Positions 35,913-48,531 are shown, counted from the first letter of the stretch. The stretch: 64,000 nucleotides of DNA from Sipunculus nudus (GCA_026874595.1 CM049322.1:37009340-37073339); one strand, 5' to 3'. Numbers and translations are program-made. Notes: a model not told the origin generated them from the letters alone.

Positions 35913-36822
35913 TAGTGGTGGGATTCGGTTCGTTTTTCATAATTGATCATCGGTTTGAGCAAACCGACTGATGATCGATTATTAATCGGTTCAGACAAAT
36001 ATATGCAATTATCAAAGAAATATGTAATTATCTGTGAAACTCTACCGGCGTTTCCCCGGCAGGTATTCTCCTGTCGCTCATAAGTGTAACAATCCTTCCA
36101 CGTATAAAGATACAATCAGACTAATTTTAAGGATCTAATTAAACGATCGGCAACGTCGGATAATATCTTTCTATATGGGAATTAAGGGCATCTAAGAATG
36201 TAAGGCCTATAGAGGGGCTGTTTTCTAGTAAATGAAGGCAGATTTTATGGGCCCAGGTGCGCTTGGGGCAGACCATACCAAAAAAAAAATTGCAGACTAG
36301 TCCAAAAAAAAAAAATCCAGCCAAAATCCAAATACTCGACCGGCTGGGTTAGCCCCAACAAAGAATTTTTAAGGACGGCCTAAACAGCGGCACCTGGCAT
36401 CGGTTGAATATATTATTTTTAAGAGAATCTCGCAAAATTGGCATAGACCTGGAGAATTTATGGAGTATTTTAACGCCATCCCGCCCATATTTTGCAATGT
36501 ACATCTCGTTAGAAAACTCTCCGCTAATTCTGCAGCTCCCTGATAGTTCACAGATAATAAGTTTAATAAGTCCTCCGTTCTCGCATCTACCGTGTCATAC
36601 TCGGTTACATACGGAAGTTATTTGTGAACGCAGACTCATTTTATGAAGCGCGGAATGTGGTAAAAAAAGGAAGAATAATTTTTGGCTATAACATAAAGGC
36701 ATTCTGGAAAGAGAACAATCTTTATTATGATGTAATCGTTAGTTGCCTTTCGAAATCGAGCGCTTGAAAGTGGCAGCAAACCGACTGACTTTCGATAAAA
36801 CTCGATGATCGGCCCACCACTA
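35913..36822. mobile_element. hAT-type non-autonomous transposon with 8-bp TSD
   Basis: The ends are inverted: TAGTGGTGGGATTCGG at 35913 and CCGATCATCG-type sequence in inverse, closing with CCCACCACTA at 36813-36822. A perfect 8-bp direct repeat, GCCGACAT, flanks it (35905-35912 and 36823-36830). These features define the hAT superfamily. Subterminal words related to AAACCGACTGA occur at both ends. No transposase domain was seen inside the 910 bp. Confidence 0.9.
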
Positions 36823-37119
36823 GCCGACATAAAGGATACTTTCTTTCATCATAGTAACCTTGACCTTGGTTTTATAGTTCACTCCTGAAGAAACTCTGGT
36901 GGTTCGCCAAGTGTCACTATATGCTTCTGAAGACGGGGGCCTATTTTGATGGGGGAGTGGTTTGGGGATACTATGGTATCTGCGAAGGCAAGAAACTTCA
37001 AGTATTGATTGAAAAGGGTTCTGATAATCACTGTGGCTTCCATTGGATTTTGAAGAATACTGTATTACTTTTTACATCATGATAACCATGTAATGTGACA
37101 TAGAAATTCATATATATAT

Positions 37120-37330
37120 GCACACTATTTTTACCTCCGCCATGCCTAGCGGCGGGGGTATGTTTTTGGCAGCGTTTGTTTGTCTGTTTATCTGTTTGGC
37201 TGTCAGCACGATAACACAAAATGTCTGCAGCAGAGTTTGATGAGATTTTAAGGATAGCTCGGCAATGATACCAGGAAGAAATGATTAAATTTTGCGATCC
37301 ATGCGTAAATAATCCCGAAATGAATTTTAG
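37120..37330 (+). repeat. dispersed repeat with GTTTGTCTG-type tract
   Basis: CGGCGGGGGTATGTTTTTGG is followed by TTTGTTTGTCTGTTTATCTG and CAGGAAGAAATGATTAAATT-like text. I recognise this arrangement as a common dispersed repeat in marine invertebrate genomes, but I cannot name its class. No coding capacity. Confidence 0.4.
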
Positions 37331-40295
37331 TGTTTTATGGGGTCCATATTTGTTTATTCAAGTGACGATATGGCCATTTTTGGGGTGCGAGTCTTGACGT
37401 CACAGAGGACAATGACGTTACTCCACGTGTACGTGCCGTTTCCCTTAAAGGTATCGGTAAATCTACGTGCAGCAGGGAGGGCCACGGTTAATAATTGTTC
37501 GTTGTTATATAGTCCTTGTCCCAATAAGAACGTTAATGACAACATATATACAGAGAGAGAATATGTATACAGGAATTGGAACATTCAGCAGCTCAATAGC
37601 GGCTCCTGTAGACACTCGGATCGACCATTGGTATATTAGAGGGAATAATATTTAACCAAGTACGTTAAGTTCAATCTGCAGATCTTGTTCGGCCTTTATG
37701 ATTATTTCGTCGTTTGTAAACATTGAATATTGTTACCCCTGATCTCACATTTAACAGTTTACCACACTGTATTTTTGTTCATTTTAAATCCCAAAGTCTC
37801 TTAAATGTTTTTATTAATTCTACATAATTATCAACTGTGAGAAGTTTATTGTTTTAAATTCTAATAGCTCGTTCCTGTCTTCTGATTCAGAATACCTTGC
37901 AATGATAACTTAATAATTTGTTGGCCTTGGAAAGTCGCCACTATAATGGTGGAGGTTTTACTGTAAGACATAATTGATCAACAACTAAAAAAATCTAACC
38001 TGAAAGCAATCTTGAGGTTATTTTGAGTCAGCATGCTTCAATTAAAGAGGCATGATTTATTAAAAACAATTGGTTGCTGGTTTGCTTATCATTTCCTTCC
38101 GAACCTCTTTTATCTTTCTCACAATATTAATTTCCTCCCCCGTTTAAATCTTATCTTTAAAGGGTGTTCAATATTCTCACAACATATCAATAATTTGGAT
38201 TTATTACCCTATTATTGAGAGAAGCATTAATATAATTCGTCCATACTGAAACACCTTTACTTCTGCGTGAGCCATGACAACATATGATTTTGTAACCTCA
38301 TTCTTGACACCATAATATCTCATCCCTCTATCAACTTTGGGTTTCTTGCATCGGGTGGATATTACGGTTTGATCGACGATCGCTTTATTATAGGGATTCG
38401 TTTTGTTTTCACGAAAACAGCAGACTGATGATTTTAGATCTAAATTTGAATAAAAAATATGTTGAATTCAGAGATGACTAATGATAAAGGGCGAAGTCAG
38501 TAAAGTTGAAAAAGAATAAGCATAACGCCAGATTGGATCTGCTCCGCTGAGGTACAAATACTTGTTCAAACCAAGAAAATACAAACATGAAAAGGAGATA
38601 TTTAAGATGTTTTGAATATAGTTATGAAGTCAACTTAACGAAGACATGTTGTATAATTTTGAATACTGGGATGTTCGATTTCTTTGGAGCTCCTCAGCCT
38701 TTTTGTGAGAACAAGTAGGGTGCTGTTGCTTCGTATCCGCGCCTGTAAATCTTGGACAACAACGTTTCCGTCGGATGTCCTGCTGCCATACATTAACTAA
38801 TCTTTCTTCAGTTTCCTAAAACCTTGAACATTCCTTGTCAAGATTGAATCAGATCTTCATTTATTTTTTTTCGCTTCCTGAACAAATTATTTCCTGCTTT
38901 GTAAACCTTTATTTTGGTTTTGCAAGACATGAATTTAACCAAAATATGTCTAGGTTTGCCTTTTTGATTTTCCTGCCTAAGTCTCTCGATGTGACCTGTC
39001 GATGTCTGACTCGACCATGTCTAACATCAGTGTTTTTTTCAACGTTTACTACTTTTTCATCAGTGTTCTCTTCTTTACTTTCTTTCCAGTCAGTTGTAAT
39101 TCTTAGTGATATGCGTTGGTAATATTGACTTTGAGAGTCTGATTCAGCAAGTCTTCCTCTGCCTGAGTAAGACATTGCATCAATTTCTCCAGACAGACAT
39201 CCGTTCCTTTTTTCTTGGCACAGCCTTTCAAATCTGCAATATTTTAACGCATCGTGATAGAGTGCGTTCCGAAATATTTTGCTTTTGATTGCCTAAGTGG
39301 GAGGACTGGATGAGGAAAAACTCAAATTTTGCTTTCCAGTATCGGTTATTTTTGTTATGGTTTTACTGGGCTAAGAAGGTGTGTCAGAAGGACCTCTGGT
39401 TTTATCATTTGACCCTACGTTAATGTTTCGTCCGGTCATGGTAGGTTATCGTTCGGCAAATAATGAATTATTAAAGAAACAAACATCTTAGAAGTATATC
39501 TGGCAACCAACTACAGTTAATATGTGATTGTCCTAAAAGTCAATGGTAATATATTAATCAAATGCAAATGTAAATAGGCTTTATGTCTTTTTATTTGGCA
39601 AATGGAACAAAAGCTCTTTCACAAAAATACTGTATCATATCATTGGAAAATAATAAGTATTCCTATATTATATCAAGTGAGAAATAGCATATGCAAAATA
39701 AAGTTGCCAGCTATCACTTAATGAGATGCACCTTTTGGACACCCATTAACACTGGCACATTGTGGTCAACGTTGCATAATGTTGTTACAGAAATTCTGGG
39801 TATCAATATCCCTGTTTACACAATATATGATTTGAAATAGTACTCACTCTATATGTGTAACATCTATGCTTCCTTGTGCTGGTATAACATAAAAACAAAC
39901 AATTCGAGCCGATCAAACATACAGCCTACCTCTAAAGCGCCATCTATCATCGCATCAAAGAAAGAAAATGATACATATTGTATTAATTATATACATATTC
40001 TTACATCACTTGTCCGCCGAAGCCTGACTTAGCAACAAAAACCGCACAATCATTTATTAAATAGAAACTACAAACATATTTTCCTAATGGGTTTTCCGAG
40101 TGTACAAGATAACGATGGAGAATATATATTAACAAGGCCTAGAGGCCTAATGCAAACCTGTGCAATGAAATGTACATCAGGTATAATGCTTCCAGGCTGG
40201 ACCATTACCTTCCAAGTACACGTGTGACATATGCAAGTACTAAACATTTTGAACCCGAGTATAAGCACCAATTACACAGACGTCACTCATGAAAT
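37331..40295. other. stretch without a recognised gene
   Basis: Open frames at 37354-37584 (minus), 37337-37639 (plus) and 38909-39175 (minus) have no recognisable domain or convincing splice context. The sequence around 39000-39290 is less AT-rich than its surroundings and could hold an unidentified exon. Confidence 0.45.
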
Positions 40296-40299
40296 AGTG

Positions 40300-41530
40300 C
40301 CATAGATGCACACAATGCAAAATGATTGTAGTGGCGCCACCAGTCTGGTGTACGAGAAAGCCATCGAAGATGTATTGCCATGTAACATTTCAAACCACTC
40401 TCGGGCTATGTGCACAGATGAATGGAACCAAAAATCCATTGTAGGTAGCAAAAAGTCTAGTATACAACAATACTGTCCTAGACGTATGGACATGCATAAT
40501 TTCAGGCTGATATGTTAATCACTCCCGAGAATTAAGCAGGAGCATACACTGTGGACAATTATTGTAGGTGGCAAAACCAGTCTTGTATACGACGAATTAT
40601 TCTGGGAGGTATACATATGCCCAATTTCAGGCTGATATATCAAATTCCTCCTGAGAAAAATGCAGTGACATACATTGTGCAAAAATTATAGCAGTTGGTG
40701 ACACGAGTCTTGTGTACGAGAAAGCTATCAAAAATGCCCACTTGACCTGTACCTGGCTTACTGAGTGAACGCTAGACCTGTTGCTAAATCTGAGAAAGTT
40801 ATTAGTCTGCCAAAGCTATGAATAGATACAGGCAGCATTCTGGCATGCTGCCAAATCTGTTTAAACATACTAAAAGAATTTTGGCTACAATGCTTTTTTC
40901 GAGTTGCATATTCATGAGATTCTTTTAATCAAAATGTTTAGAATAATAACATATGCCAATTGAAAGCAAAATAAGAATACAGCTATATTTTATTTATGGT
41001 TTTATCTCACACATAAACTGCATATGGAACCAATTATATATGTTGCCTTACAGTTCTGCTTATATACCCAAAGAGCTCAGTTTGTTAATTCAATAAATCT
41101 ACTAGCTTTATTTACCAAAGTACCTCACAGTCTGTTCATTGTTGAAGGTCAAATAATTCGGCAAAAATCATTTAACTAAACGTGAACAAAGGCCACCTAA
41201 GAATCATTTTTTTGGTGGAATGTTACAGAAGATGAAACAACAGTTTTGCAGAAGAAGTCTATTGCTACCCTCAGTTTGAAATAGGCTTATAAATAGTCAC
41301 AATACTAACTTCAGCTTTCTATGAATCTAGCAAAAGTCAATGAACCCACGAAAAGCTCATTCCTACGACATTTGACATGTGATTGAGTTTTGCATAAAAT
41401 TTTGGAATGTCAGCTTCAGTTGTTCCTAAAAAATTATGGGTAAATGTACTGATGTTCGATGGTCCCATACCAAAAAAGTCGATGCAGGTGGCGCCACAAA
41501 TACCACGATTTTAAATATTACTCCTATTAT
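40300..41530 (+). repeat. composite repeat, second (shortened) copy
   Basis: It follows the same order as 17985-21340: units with AGTGGCGCCACCAGTCT (40331 on), the CTGCCAAAGCTATGAATAGA and GACCTGTACCTGGC block (about 40740-40840), TCGGCAAAAATCATTTAAC (about 41157), and lastly AAGTCGATGCAGGTGGCGCCAC (41476 on). It ends about 15 bp before the stop codon of the protease gene read on the other strand. Confidence 0.7.
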
Positions 41531-41543
41531 ATAGACTTAACGA

Positions 41544-41746
41544 TTAAACATCCTTTCCAAACATATGTGTTTTTTGAATCACAGCCTTCAACGCTCCGCG
41601 GAAAAAGTCATAAGTCCCAAGCAACTCCCCAGGTGAAAAAGGACCATAGCCATCCGTTGTGGTATGTGTTTCACCACAAGCACGTTTTATCAGCCGTTTC
41701 ATTACGCGGGTTGTCTGCAAGAACTTCTTTTCTTCATTTGTCAGTT
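41544..41746 (-). CDS. S8/death-fold gene, last exon (S8 C-terminus)
   Basis: The exon begins after a TTACCTTTAG acceptor and needs one base from the previous exon, which ends with exactly one spare base (phase 1). It adds about 67 residues: a basic helix (KRLIKRACGE), then DGYGPFSPGELLGTYDFFRG, and ends at a TAA stop (41544-41546). A GYG motif near the end, followed by a helix, is common in the C-terminal part of subtilisin domains, so this exon probably completes the S8 fold. The composite repeat at 40300-41530 starts within ~15 bp of the stop on the opposite strand, so the 3' UTR must run through repeat sequence. Similarity is by eye only. Confidence 0.75.
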
Positions 41747-42253
41747 CTAAAGGTAACAAATAAAGAAATAAAACATAAAATGAAATAAAAATCATGGATT
41801 GCAATAAACATAAAGCGCATAACATAAACTGTCTCATTACAATATATCTTAAAGCCTTTCCCGATATAAACGGGATTATTTTTTTTATTAAAGGAAAGTT
41901 AATAACACGTTAATGTTAAAGGCGTTAACGCTCATGACCTATTCAGTGGTTAGAATCTCAGCAATACAATTTAGAACAGTTAGTGGTTGTCTATGATAGG
42001 ACACTGCACCTCATATAGATTTTGGAATTCACCTAAGTTCAACATTTTGATCCATTGATCCATTGCTAAACTTGAGAATGGTCGTGGTTACTGATAAGAA
42101 TAATTTCCTGCTTTTGGGAAATTAACGCTATTTAATAAAAATTTGCTTTTGGTTGTGATATGATTCTCCTTGGAATATCTCGAAATTAAAGAAAAACAAA
42201 GTGGGGTGGACCACTGGTGCTCAAATTCGCTGCAAAAAAGGAAAAATTCTTAC

Positions 42254-43052
42254 CAAAGTCCTCATGAAAAGCCTTCATCAGAAGTAATGTCGTGTATGCT
42301 GTGATAATCGGGGTGGCAAATGATGTCCCGGTATAAAGTTTGCTATTCGGCCTAACATCCAGTGCGCATGGGCATTGTGTTGAAAACGGTGCTTCGATAC
42401 CCTGTCCTTCCCCTAGGAAAAGCAAGAGCCGGCTTTTAGGGGTGAAATCACTGACTGCACCCGACTGATCACACGATCCCACGGCAATTGCATCAGAGGC
42501 AGGGAAAGCAACCAGATCGGGTTTCCATTTGCCTTTGTTTGATGCTGCACACACCACAATTGCCTTTTCTGACAGGTCTCTCACTAGTCGTCCAAGTTCA
42601 GGTGATTTTTCGGGGTAACCCTCAAATCCGCATGAAATGTTTACGACATGAATGTCATTTTTCTCCAGGAGATACCTGAGACCCTCCCTGAAAGACTCAG
42701 TGTATAATACCATTTTGTTTTCATGAAATTGTAATACCTTGACATTTATAATCTTAATCTTGTTTATGAGACTGTCGCCTATGATACGCAGGAAAGTGCC
42801 TATTACAGCGGTTCCGTGGTCGCAGTCATCCATCCAAGCTTCTCTGTCTGCTATTACACTGTGATGGACGATTGACTGCTTTACATAGCTGAAATACCGA
42901 TGATTGGTATCACATCCGCTGTCTAAAAAAGCAACGTTTATTGTGGCGTCATCATCATTAACGTTTGCAGCAATCTTTGCAATGCAAGCTTTTAGTTGTG
43001 GATCAGAATATAAATCACACAAACCCCGTACTTCCCATTTGTCTTCCTTTTT
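42254..43052 (-). CDS. S8/death-fold gene, catalytic subtilisin-like exon
   Basis: A 799-nt exon (266 codons plus one base), with acceptor TTTTTTGTAG and donor TTTG before GTAAGA. It encodes a peptidase S8 domain with all four hallmark motifs: Asp in VAFLDSGCD (about residue 44 of the exon), His in CDHGTAVIGT (about 83), the oxyanion Asn in CAASNKGK (about 163) and Ser in YTGTSFATP (about 233). S8 enzymes are serine endopeptidases. There is no visible secretion signal or propeptide in this exon. The upstream exons encode a death-fold segment and a degenerate S8 domain, so the enzyme is probably an intracellular signalling protease rather than a secreted digestive one; that role is inferred. 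A gypsy-type element and a LINE relic lie in the locus, but this frame is intact. Confidence 0.88.
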
Positions 43053-44047
43053 CTACAAAAAATGTAAGAACAATTTATTAAAAGACACCGTATTCACCAT
43101 CTAATGGAAATAAATATATAAAGTTCGGCGGACCTATGAATACACTACACTTATATAAATGTAAAATATAAACCCAATCCATCTGAAATAAAAAATAATA
43201 AATTGATTGTTAACCATTTGAAGTAAGGCAAGCTAACTTAGCGGCATAAATTTCTAATTAATTGTAGTATTTACAGATGGAAAGTAATAGAGGCACGCAG
43301 ACTAAGTACACGTGCATGTATAGGACCGTTAGTGGACTTGTCACCAAACCACTTATTTATTGTTTCCTCTTAAGCACGCCTGTCATTCGCTGCTATGAAA
43401 TTATTTAGGTAAATATACGGATATGGTATAAGCTCCACAAACAAGATAATAACTCACACAGCATTTAGGATGAAGGTTATTTTAGAGAGTATTCTGTACC
43501 TTTAATGCATTCCATTAATAGAGCGAGGAAGAAACAGGGACCTTTGAATTTGAAAGAATTTCTAGGAAAAACTTATTTTCTGGTATTTCTAGCCATAAAA
43601 AACGCAAAGTTATGAGTACATATTCTATGCAAAATATTAATAATTGGGTTGGATATTTGTAATCGTAGTTAGATGAGGTACAATATATAGTGTTCAGTAG
43701 AACATTAGAGGAGACTTTGATAAAAGATTTCCTTGGTTTGATGACACAGTGAGTTCTTTTCAGTTAATGACTGTTTATGAATTTTACTCTGCATATGTTG
43801 CAACAGTCGGTAACCAGTCATACATCAGGTGACTTATTTACCGTTAGGAGTTTAATGTTTATTTTATAAAAAAAAATCCTAAGAAACAAGTTTTTCTGTA
43901 CTTAAATGATAAAAAGATTCCGTTTTAGATGTAAAATTATCCAACAGTTTTTTTTCATGTAGTATTTTACAATTTACTGGTTATAAATATGTTTAAGCAT
44001 GTTTGTGCATTATTCTTTTGGTCAATAGTTTAAAAGTTCAACCTCAC

Positions 44048-44101
44048 CTGTGTTGGCTGAGAGGGCCCTTCATCTATATCCATAGGTTCAAAACTGGTCC
44101 C
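44048..44101 (-). CDS. S8/death-fold gene, short linker exon
   Basis: A 54-nt block with acceptor CATTTTCTCAG and donor ACAG before GTGAGG, in phase 0 at both sides. It encodes GTSFEPMDIDEGPSQPTQ, an acidic, Pro-containing linker. It fits in frame between the death-fold-like exon at 45839-46059 and the S8 exon at 42254-43052. Small and without similarity, so the evidence is splice consensus and phase only. Confidence 0.6.
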
Positions 44102-45344
44102 CTGAGAAAAATGTACTGTACATAAACACTAAACAACGGTTCATTTTGCTAAACAGGAAAGTGAACTTTCCCTTTCATCTTTCTGAACAAATCAGTCTGT
44201 TAAAAACTATTAATACCCAAAGACCATATCTGATGGTAGTCTGTCCTTTGATCATAAAGGTAAAGTTATTCCCGGCATTTTATCAAATCCCGAAAATCAG
44301 AACATTTTTCAAGTCTAAAGCTAGACCACTTTTTGAAACTTGTCTTTATTCACAATTATGCTTCCAAAATATTTGAGATAAATTCAGACATATCAACATA
44401 CCGGTTCATTGTTTGGTGCTTCCCGAGGAAGGTTTCGTACCTGTGGGAAAGTGGATTCACACCCGTTCCTGGCAATTTAGAAGCAATTGTTAATCACGAT
44501 TATGTCAATTGTAAGTTTTGAAATGATGGCGCTCCGACCAAGCAATATACCTTATCCATGGCAAACATGAACTAGGATCAAGGAGGAGCATCGTGTTAGA
44601 TTTGAAATGATACCAGCCGGCAAACTGGATCGATGTTAAACAGAATTATTCATACAATAATCTGTCAATATTTCTTAACATTTCAATATTATTAACATTT
44701 CTAATTTTCCTTTTCTGGCAAAGAACATTTTACAAGGTTAGAATTGATAAAAGCCATACATAAATCTAATACAGGCAACTTGCGTGAAAAGAAGTAGATA
44801 AGTTTTTAGGGATTTACGTCAAATTTAGTTAAGTTATAATAAAACATGAAGTTTTAAGTTGATTTGCATTTTGGACGCAACTTGACCGTAAAATATTTTA
44901 ATAAAATTAATGATAATAATATTAGTGCTAGTTCACATAGCACTAATTCAACAATTAGCCTGACTGACACACACACTTATACCCACTTACAAAGCACAAT
45001 TTCGCGTTAACCTTGCGCCTCTCCCCGAGCTTACGTTCTTTCTTAACATCTCGCGTGTGTTTATCCATTGTCAACGGCTTAACAAAAACAAATTATGCAT
45101 AATAATGATCATAAGCCTGCCGAAAGAGAAGAGTTTAAATTAGGTTTAAATGATGTAAGAGTCGGGAGATTTTTCTAGGTGCAGTGGAAAGCAAATTCGA
45201 GACTTTGGGGGCCAATAAAGGAACGTTCACAGACTCACATTTTACACTGTGCTATTTTATAATTACCGGCAACAAAACGCAGCCTACGTCAAGGCTATAA
45301 ATTTTCAGATAAATATAGAGAAAGTGAGTAATCGAAATGTCGGT

Positions 45345-45735
45345 AAATAAAATAAGCAGTTTTTTTTTATTGTACGCGGTTCTTGACAGGAAGCCAATGG
45401 AGCCGTGTTAGCAGCTTTGTGACAGGCCAGTCTTTCGCTTCTTAAGAATAAGATCCATCTGGATCCGTGGAAATCACTCTGCAGGTAACCTAGCAAGAAC
45501 TAAATTATAGTTATCCAGGCGAGATATTACTGTGGAGCATAAGAGCCGACAGCACGCGTTATTAAAGAAGAAACAAAGGAAGGAAGCGATACGGCGGAGC
45601 TCGAGAAATGCCGCGCGGCATTTACCTCTCACATAACCATGCACTGAAAGATTTCGATCAATCTTAAAACCGAGATGCGTAACAGGAGTTTGGAAAGGAA
45701 CAGTGCAGCCGCCAACGCCTATTGGGGCTTAGATG
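45345..45735 (-). mobile_element. LINE relic (reverse transcriptase C-terminal region)
   Basis: On the minus strand one frame gives HLGFKIDRNLSVHGYVRGKC (about 45680-45620), followed by FLELRRIASF. A later stretch at 45370-45410 gives LHWLPVKNRVQ, a signature of L2/CR1-type LINEs. Stops and missing sequence separate the pieces. It lies in an intron of the S8 gene, in the same orientation as the gene. Confidence 0.7.
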
Positions 45736-45838
45736 CAACAGGTATACTTCAGTCTTATTAGACATTTAACTAATTCAAATTGTCCCAGAAAACTGTCCAT
45801 CGAAACACTGAAAATGAAACATGTTCAACTTTATACAC

Positions 45839-46059
45839 GGTAATAAGGAGTACATTGAGGTAAAATTCTGTTGACATGTACCCGTTAAAGAGCTTCATTG
45901 GTTGCAGAAATCGACAGTTTGCCAGGTGGCCGGATTCTTTCATTCTTTCTAGTCTTTTAAAAAGAAATGGGCAGTTCTTTAGTTTGTCCAGGTCATTCTC
46001 CTGGTACAAAAGCCTGTTGTAAATCTTTCTCATATCTTCGGATTTATCAGCAGAAGGAT
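45839..46059 (-). CDS. S8/death-fold gene, death-effector-like exon
   Basis: The exon begins after a TTCTTTTTCAG acceptor. It takes one base from the preceding exon, whose donor leaves exactly one (together a codon for Asp). The ~74-residue product contains MRKIYNRLLYQENDLDKLKN, then LFKRLERMKESGHLANCRFL. The pattern of a basic helix, a LFxRLE helix and a x-x-FL helix resembles helices 3-6 of death-effector domains. These are six-helix adaptors that pair with like domains in apoptosis and innate immune complexes. The 3' end is placed at an ACC/GTGTAT junction because that leaves phase 0 for the next exon; a donor 12 nt earlier is also possible. The domain call is by eye and could be another death-fold type. 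Confidence 0.55.
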
Positions 46060-46789
46060 CTGAAAAAGAAATTGAGACAGTTAACGATCAAATATTAAAA
46101 TGAACATTGTAGGACGTACTTGTTTCGCATACATATGTTGTAAAATATATGCGGTATTATGGATATGTCCCTTTTCCCCTCTCTATAACCATTATACCAA
46201 GAAGACTAATTTAACAGAACAAAAAAAAAGATCCAAATAAGCAGCACAAATACCAACTGTATGTCACTCACTGCACTTTCGTAAATAAACTGGTCGAGGT
46301 TAACTATACAAACAAGAGACCCTCCCTAAACCTCATGGTTTTATAGCTGTTGATTATAGTTATACATACAACCGGTTGATTCTAATTACATCCAAATTGA
46401 TTGACAATCCGAATTTGATTTTAGGTTTCAACATAGCATAGACATGACGTGGTTGTGGTGCTTTAGATGATACGCTTATAATAAGTAGCTAATAAGTACA
46501 TTCTTCATTTTCATGATGCAGTGATTGTTCAAAATAATTGAATAGAAAAGGTTACAACTTCAAAAAATAAAAAAATCAGCTGTTTTGTGAGAATAATATT
46601 TAATAAATATGTGAAATCCATTTTGTTCTCCATGCTATTTGAAAAAAAGTAAACCGAATAACTAAGTTCTTAGAGACTAGACCGGCCGAACTGGATGAAA
46701 GTCTGAAAGACTGAAAAAATCTCCGTGGAGTTAGGTCTCTGTTAGCTATATTCAACGAGCTATTCGGCTCGTAAGTACCCACCCCGAAA

Positions 46790-47560
46790 AAGAATTAAAC
46801 AGTTGATACAAAAACGCCAAACGTGTCTGAATAACTAATGCATTGGTAGTAATGATTCTTTGCATGCATATTGATCATGGATTGTATCATTAGTTACTGC
46901 AGACCGGTAACACCATCTGTATTTTTCCGATTTTTTACGCATATTTTTCTCAATTTTGAGACCATCAAAGAAACGGTAGTCCGTTAACTCGTAACTGTTT
47001 GACCTAGAATCTTCTAAGTTAACATTCAGATAGGTCCATAACTTAGGTCTCTGTTAGCCATATCTACTGAACTATGAGATTCGTAACTACCTCCCAGAAT
47101 AATTAAAAGTTTGAAACATAAGCTCCAGTATCTGAATAACTGTTGCATTGATCACCATGAATCTATGCATGCACATTAAACATGGAGTGTTCCATCAGTT
47201 CCTTTAGGCTGGTAGCGTCATATGTATTTTTCCGATTTTTTACATGTTTTTTTCTCTATTTTGAAACCTTCAAATGAAGCGGTCATCCGTTATCAGGGTC
47301 ACAAACCGTAACCTTTAACCTAGAATCCTCGAAGTTGACATGCCGTATCCTCCGTGGTATTGAGCTATAATTACCCCCAGAAAAAAAAAAAACAATTGGT
47401 ACAAAATCTCCGGTATATATGCATATTGATCATGGAGTGTTTCCTCAGTTCCAGCATAGAAATTGTGCCACTTTTTTTTGCAGTTTTTTGTCTCTATTTT
47501 TGGGACCTTCAAAGCAATCAGTCAGGCTGTTTATAGGGCACAAACTGTAACCGCTAGACA
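46790..47560 (-). repeat. decayed tandem array related to 9100-10600
   Basis: Inverted relative of the 338-bp repeat. Three units, with ACTGATG..CATGATCAAT-type and CCAGTTTGCAGG-type words in reverse orientation, are anchored near 46876, 47182 and 47432. It lies in the longest complete intron but one of the S8 gene and carries no coding sequence. Confidence 0.65.
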
Positions 47561-48482
47561 CAAAATTGTGAACACATTTCACAAAAGCTTCCATATGAAT
47601 GACATAATTTCAAATGTTTTCATGAATTACACAAAAATATATCATACTTTATCTTATTTGTTTTGTTTGAAGTTACAACGTCTATTTTTATAAACATTAG
47701 TTTAATAATACTGTGCATCTCGAGAGAACCATTTTGGATTTGGACTGCATGACCCTTCCTCTCTGTGCATTCCCTGGATTTAACCTTTTTTTAACCTGGG
47801 GGTCCCCTTGGTGGAATTTCTGCGTTGCTGTTTTACAACATGGGGGAATTCCCTAAAGTCACACTCGCGTTTTAGTAAAACATTGTCGTGCAGCATTCCG
47901 ATTTTGCTTGCAGAAAGCTGACCCTTGAAATACCAAATCGTGAAAATTTTCTCTGTACCTTGCCTAAGATTAGACAAAACAATCACTTTGTTTTGTTTTT
48001 ATTATATTGTTGCCTAGAGGAGGTATATGGACTAGGGACATAGATTACTTTATACCTATAATATTGCCAAAAGGAGACCACAATCTTGTGAAAGGCGTAT
48101 TAGCAAAACGATTGCATGTAAATTTAGGAAAACTCTGGTATCAAAGGAAGAGAAAAGCAGGTTAAATTAACACAGTATAACGGAGAATCTGCTAATGGCT
48201 TGCAGTACCCTTTTGCATGTCAGCCTTGTTGTGTATGTCTAGATTCAAACAAAGATGCTTCTTATGGATGTCATGATGAGCATGGAAAACAGCTCAAATG
48301 CTGCTTCATCCCTGTCAATTGACTTAGCTTACCAGCGTAATCCCATGTGTTACAATAAAATGTAAATTTAACAAATTGCATAAGCTTATTTGAATTGGAA
48401 ATGGAGGTATAATAATTATGTTTAAATAATGTTTGAACTAATATTTTTCAAGCGTATTGAACTGAATTGACATTTTTGAAAT

Positions 48483-48486
<4 letters not shown>

Positions 48487-48527
<41 letters not shown>
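48487..48527. repeat. (TA)n microsatellite, left of palindrome
   Basis: Pure TA dinucleotides. A matching tract lies at 48739-48786 on the other side of the palindrome. Confidence 0.97.

Positions 48528-48531
<4 letters not shown>

Noticed and set aside
37354-37639. Overlapping open frames on both strands near 37.4 kb
   Set aside because: Neither has a recognisable domain or splice context; the region is bordered by a dispersed repeat.
37930-37975. Possible mariner-type terminal sequence (GTGGAGGTTTTACTGTA) and a similar end near 1100-1115
   Set aside because: Only one end is visible at each place, so no element could be defined.
38909-39175. 88-residue minus-strand open frame, charged
   Set aside because: No domain recognised; composition could be chance in a slightly GC-richer patch.
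47780-47986. Minus-strand open frame of 68 residues inside the S8 gene intron
   Set aside because: It has a plausible acceptor, but the neighbouring exons already join in phase without it and I recognise no domain.
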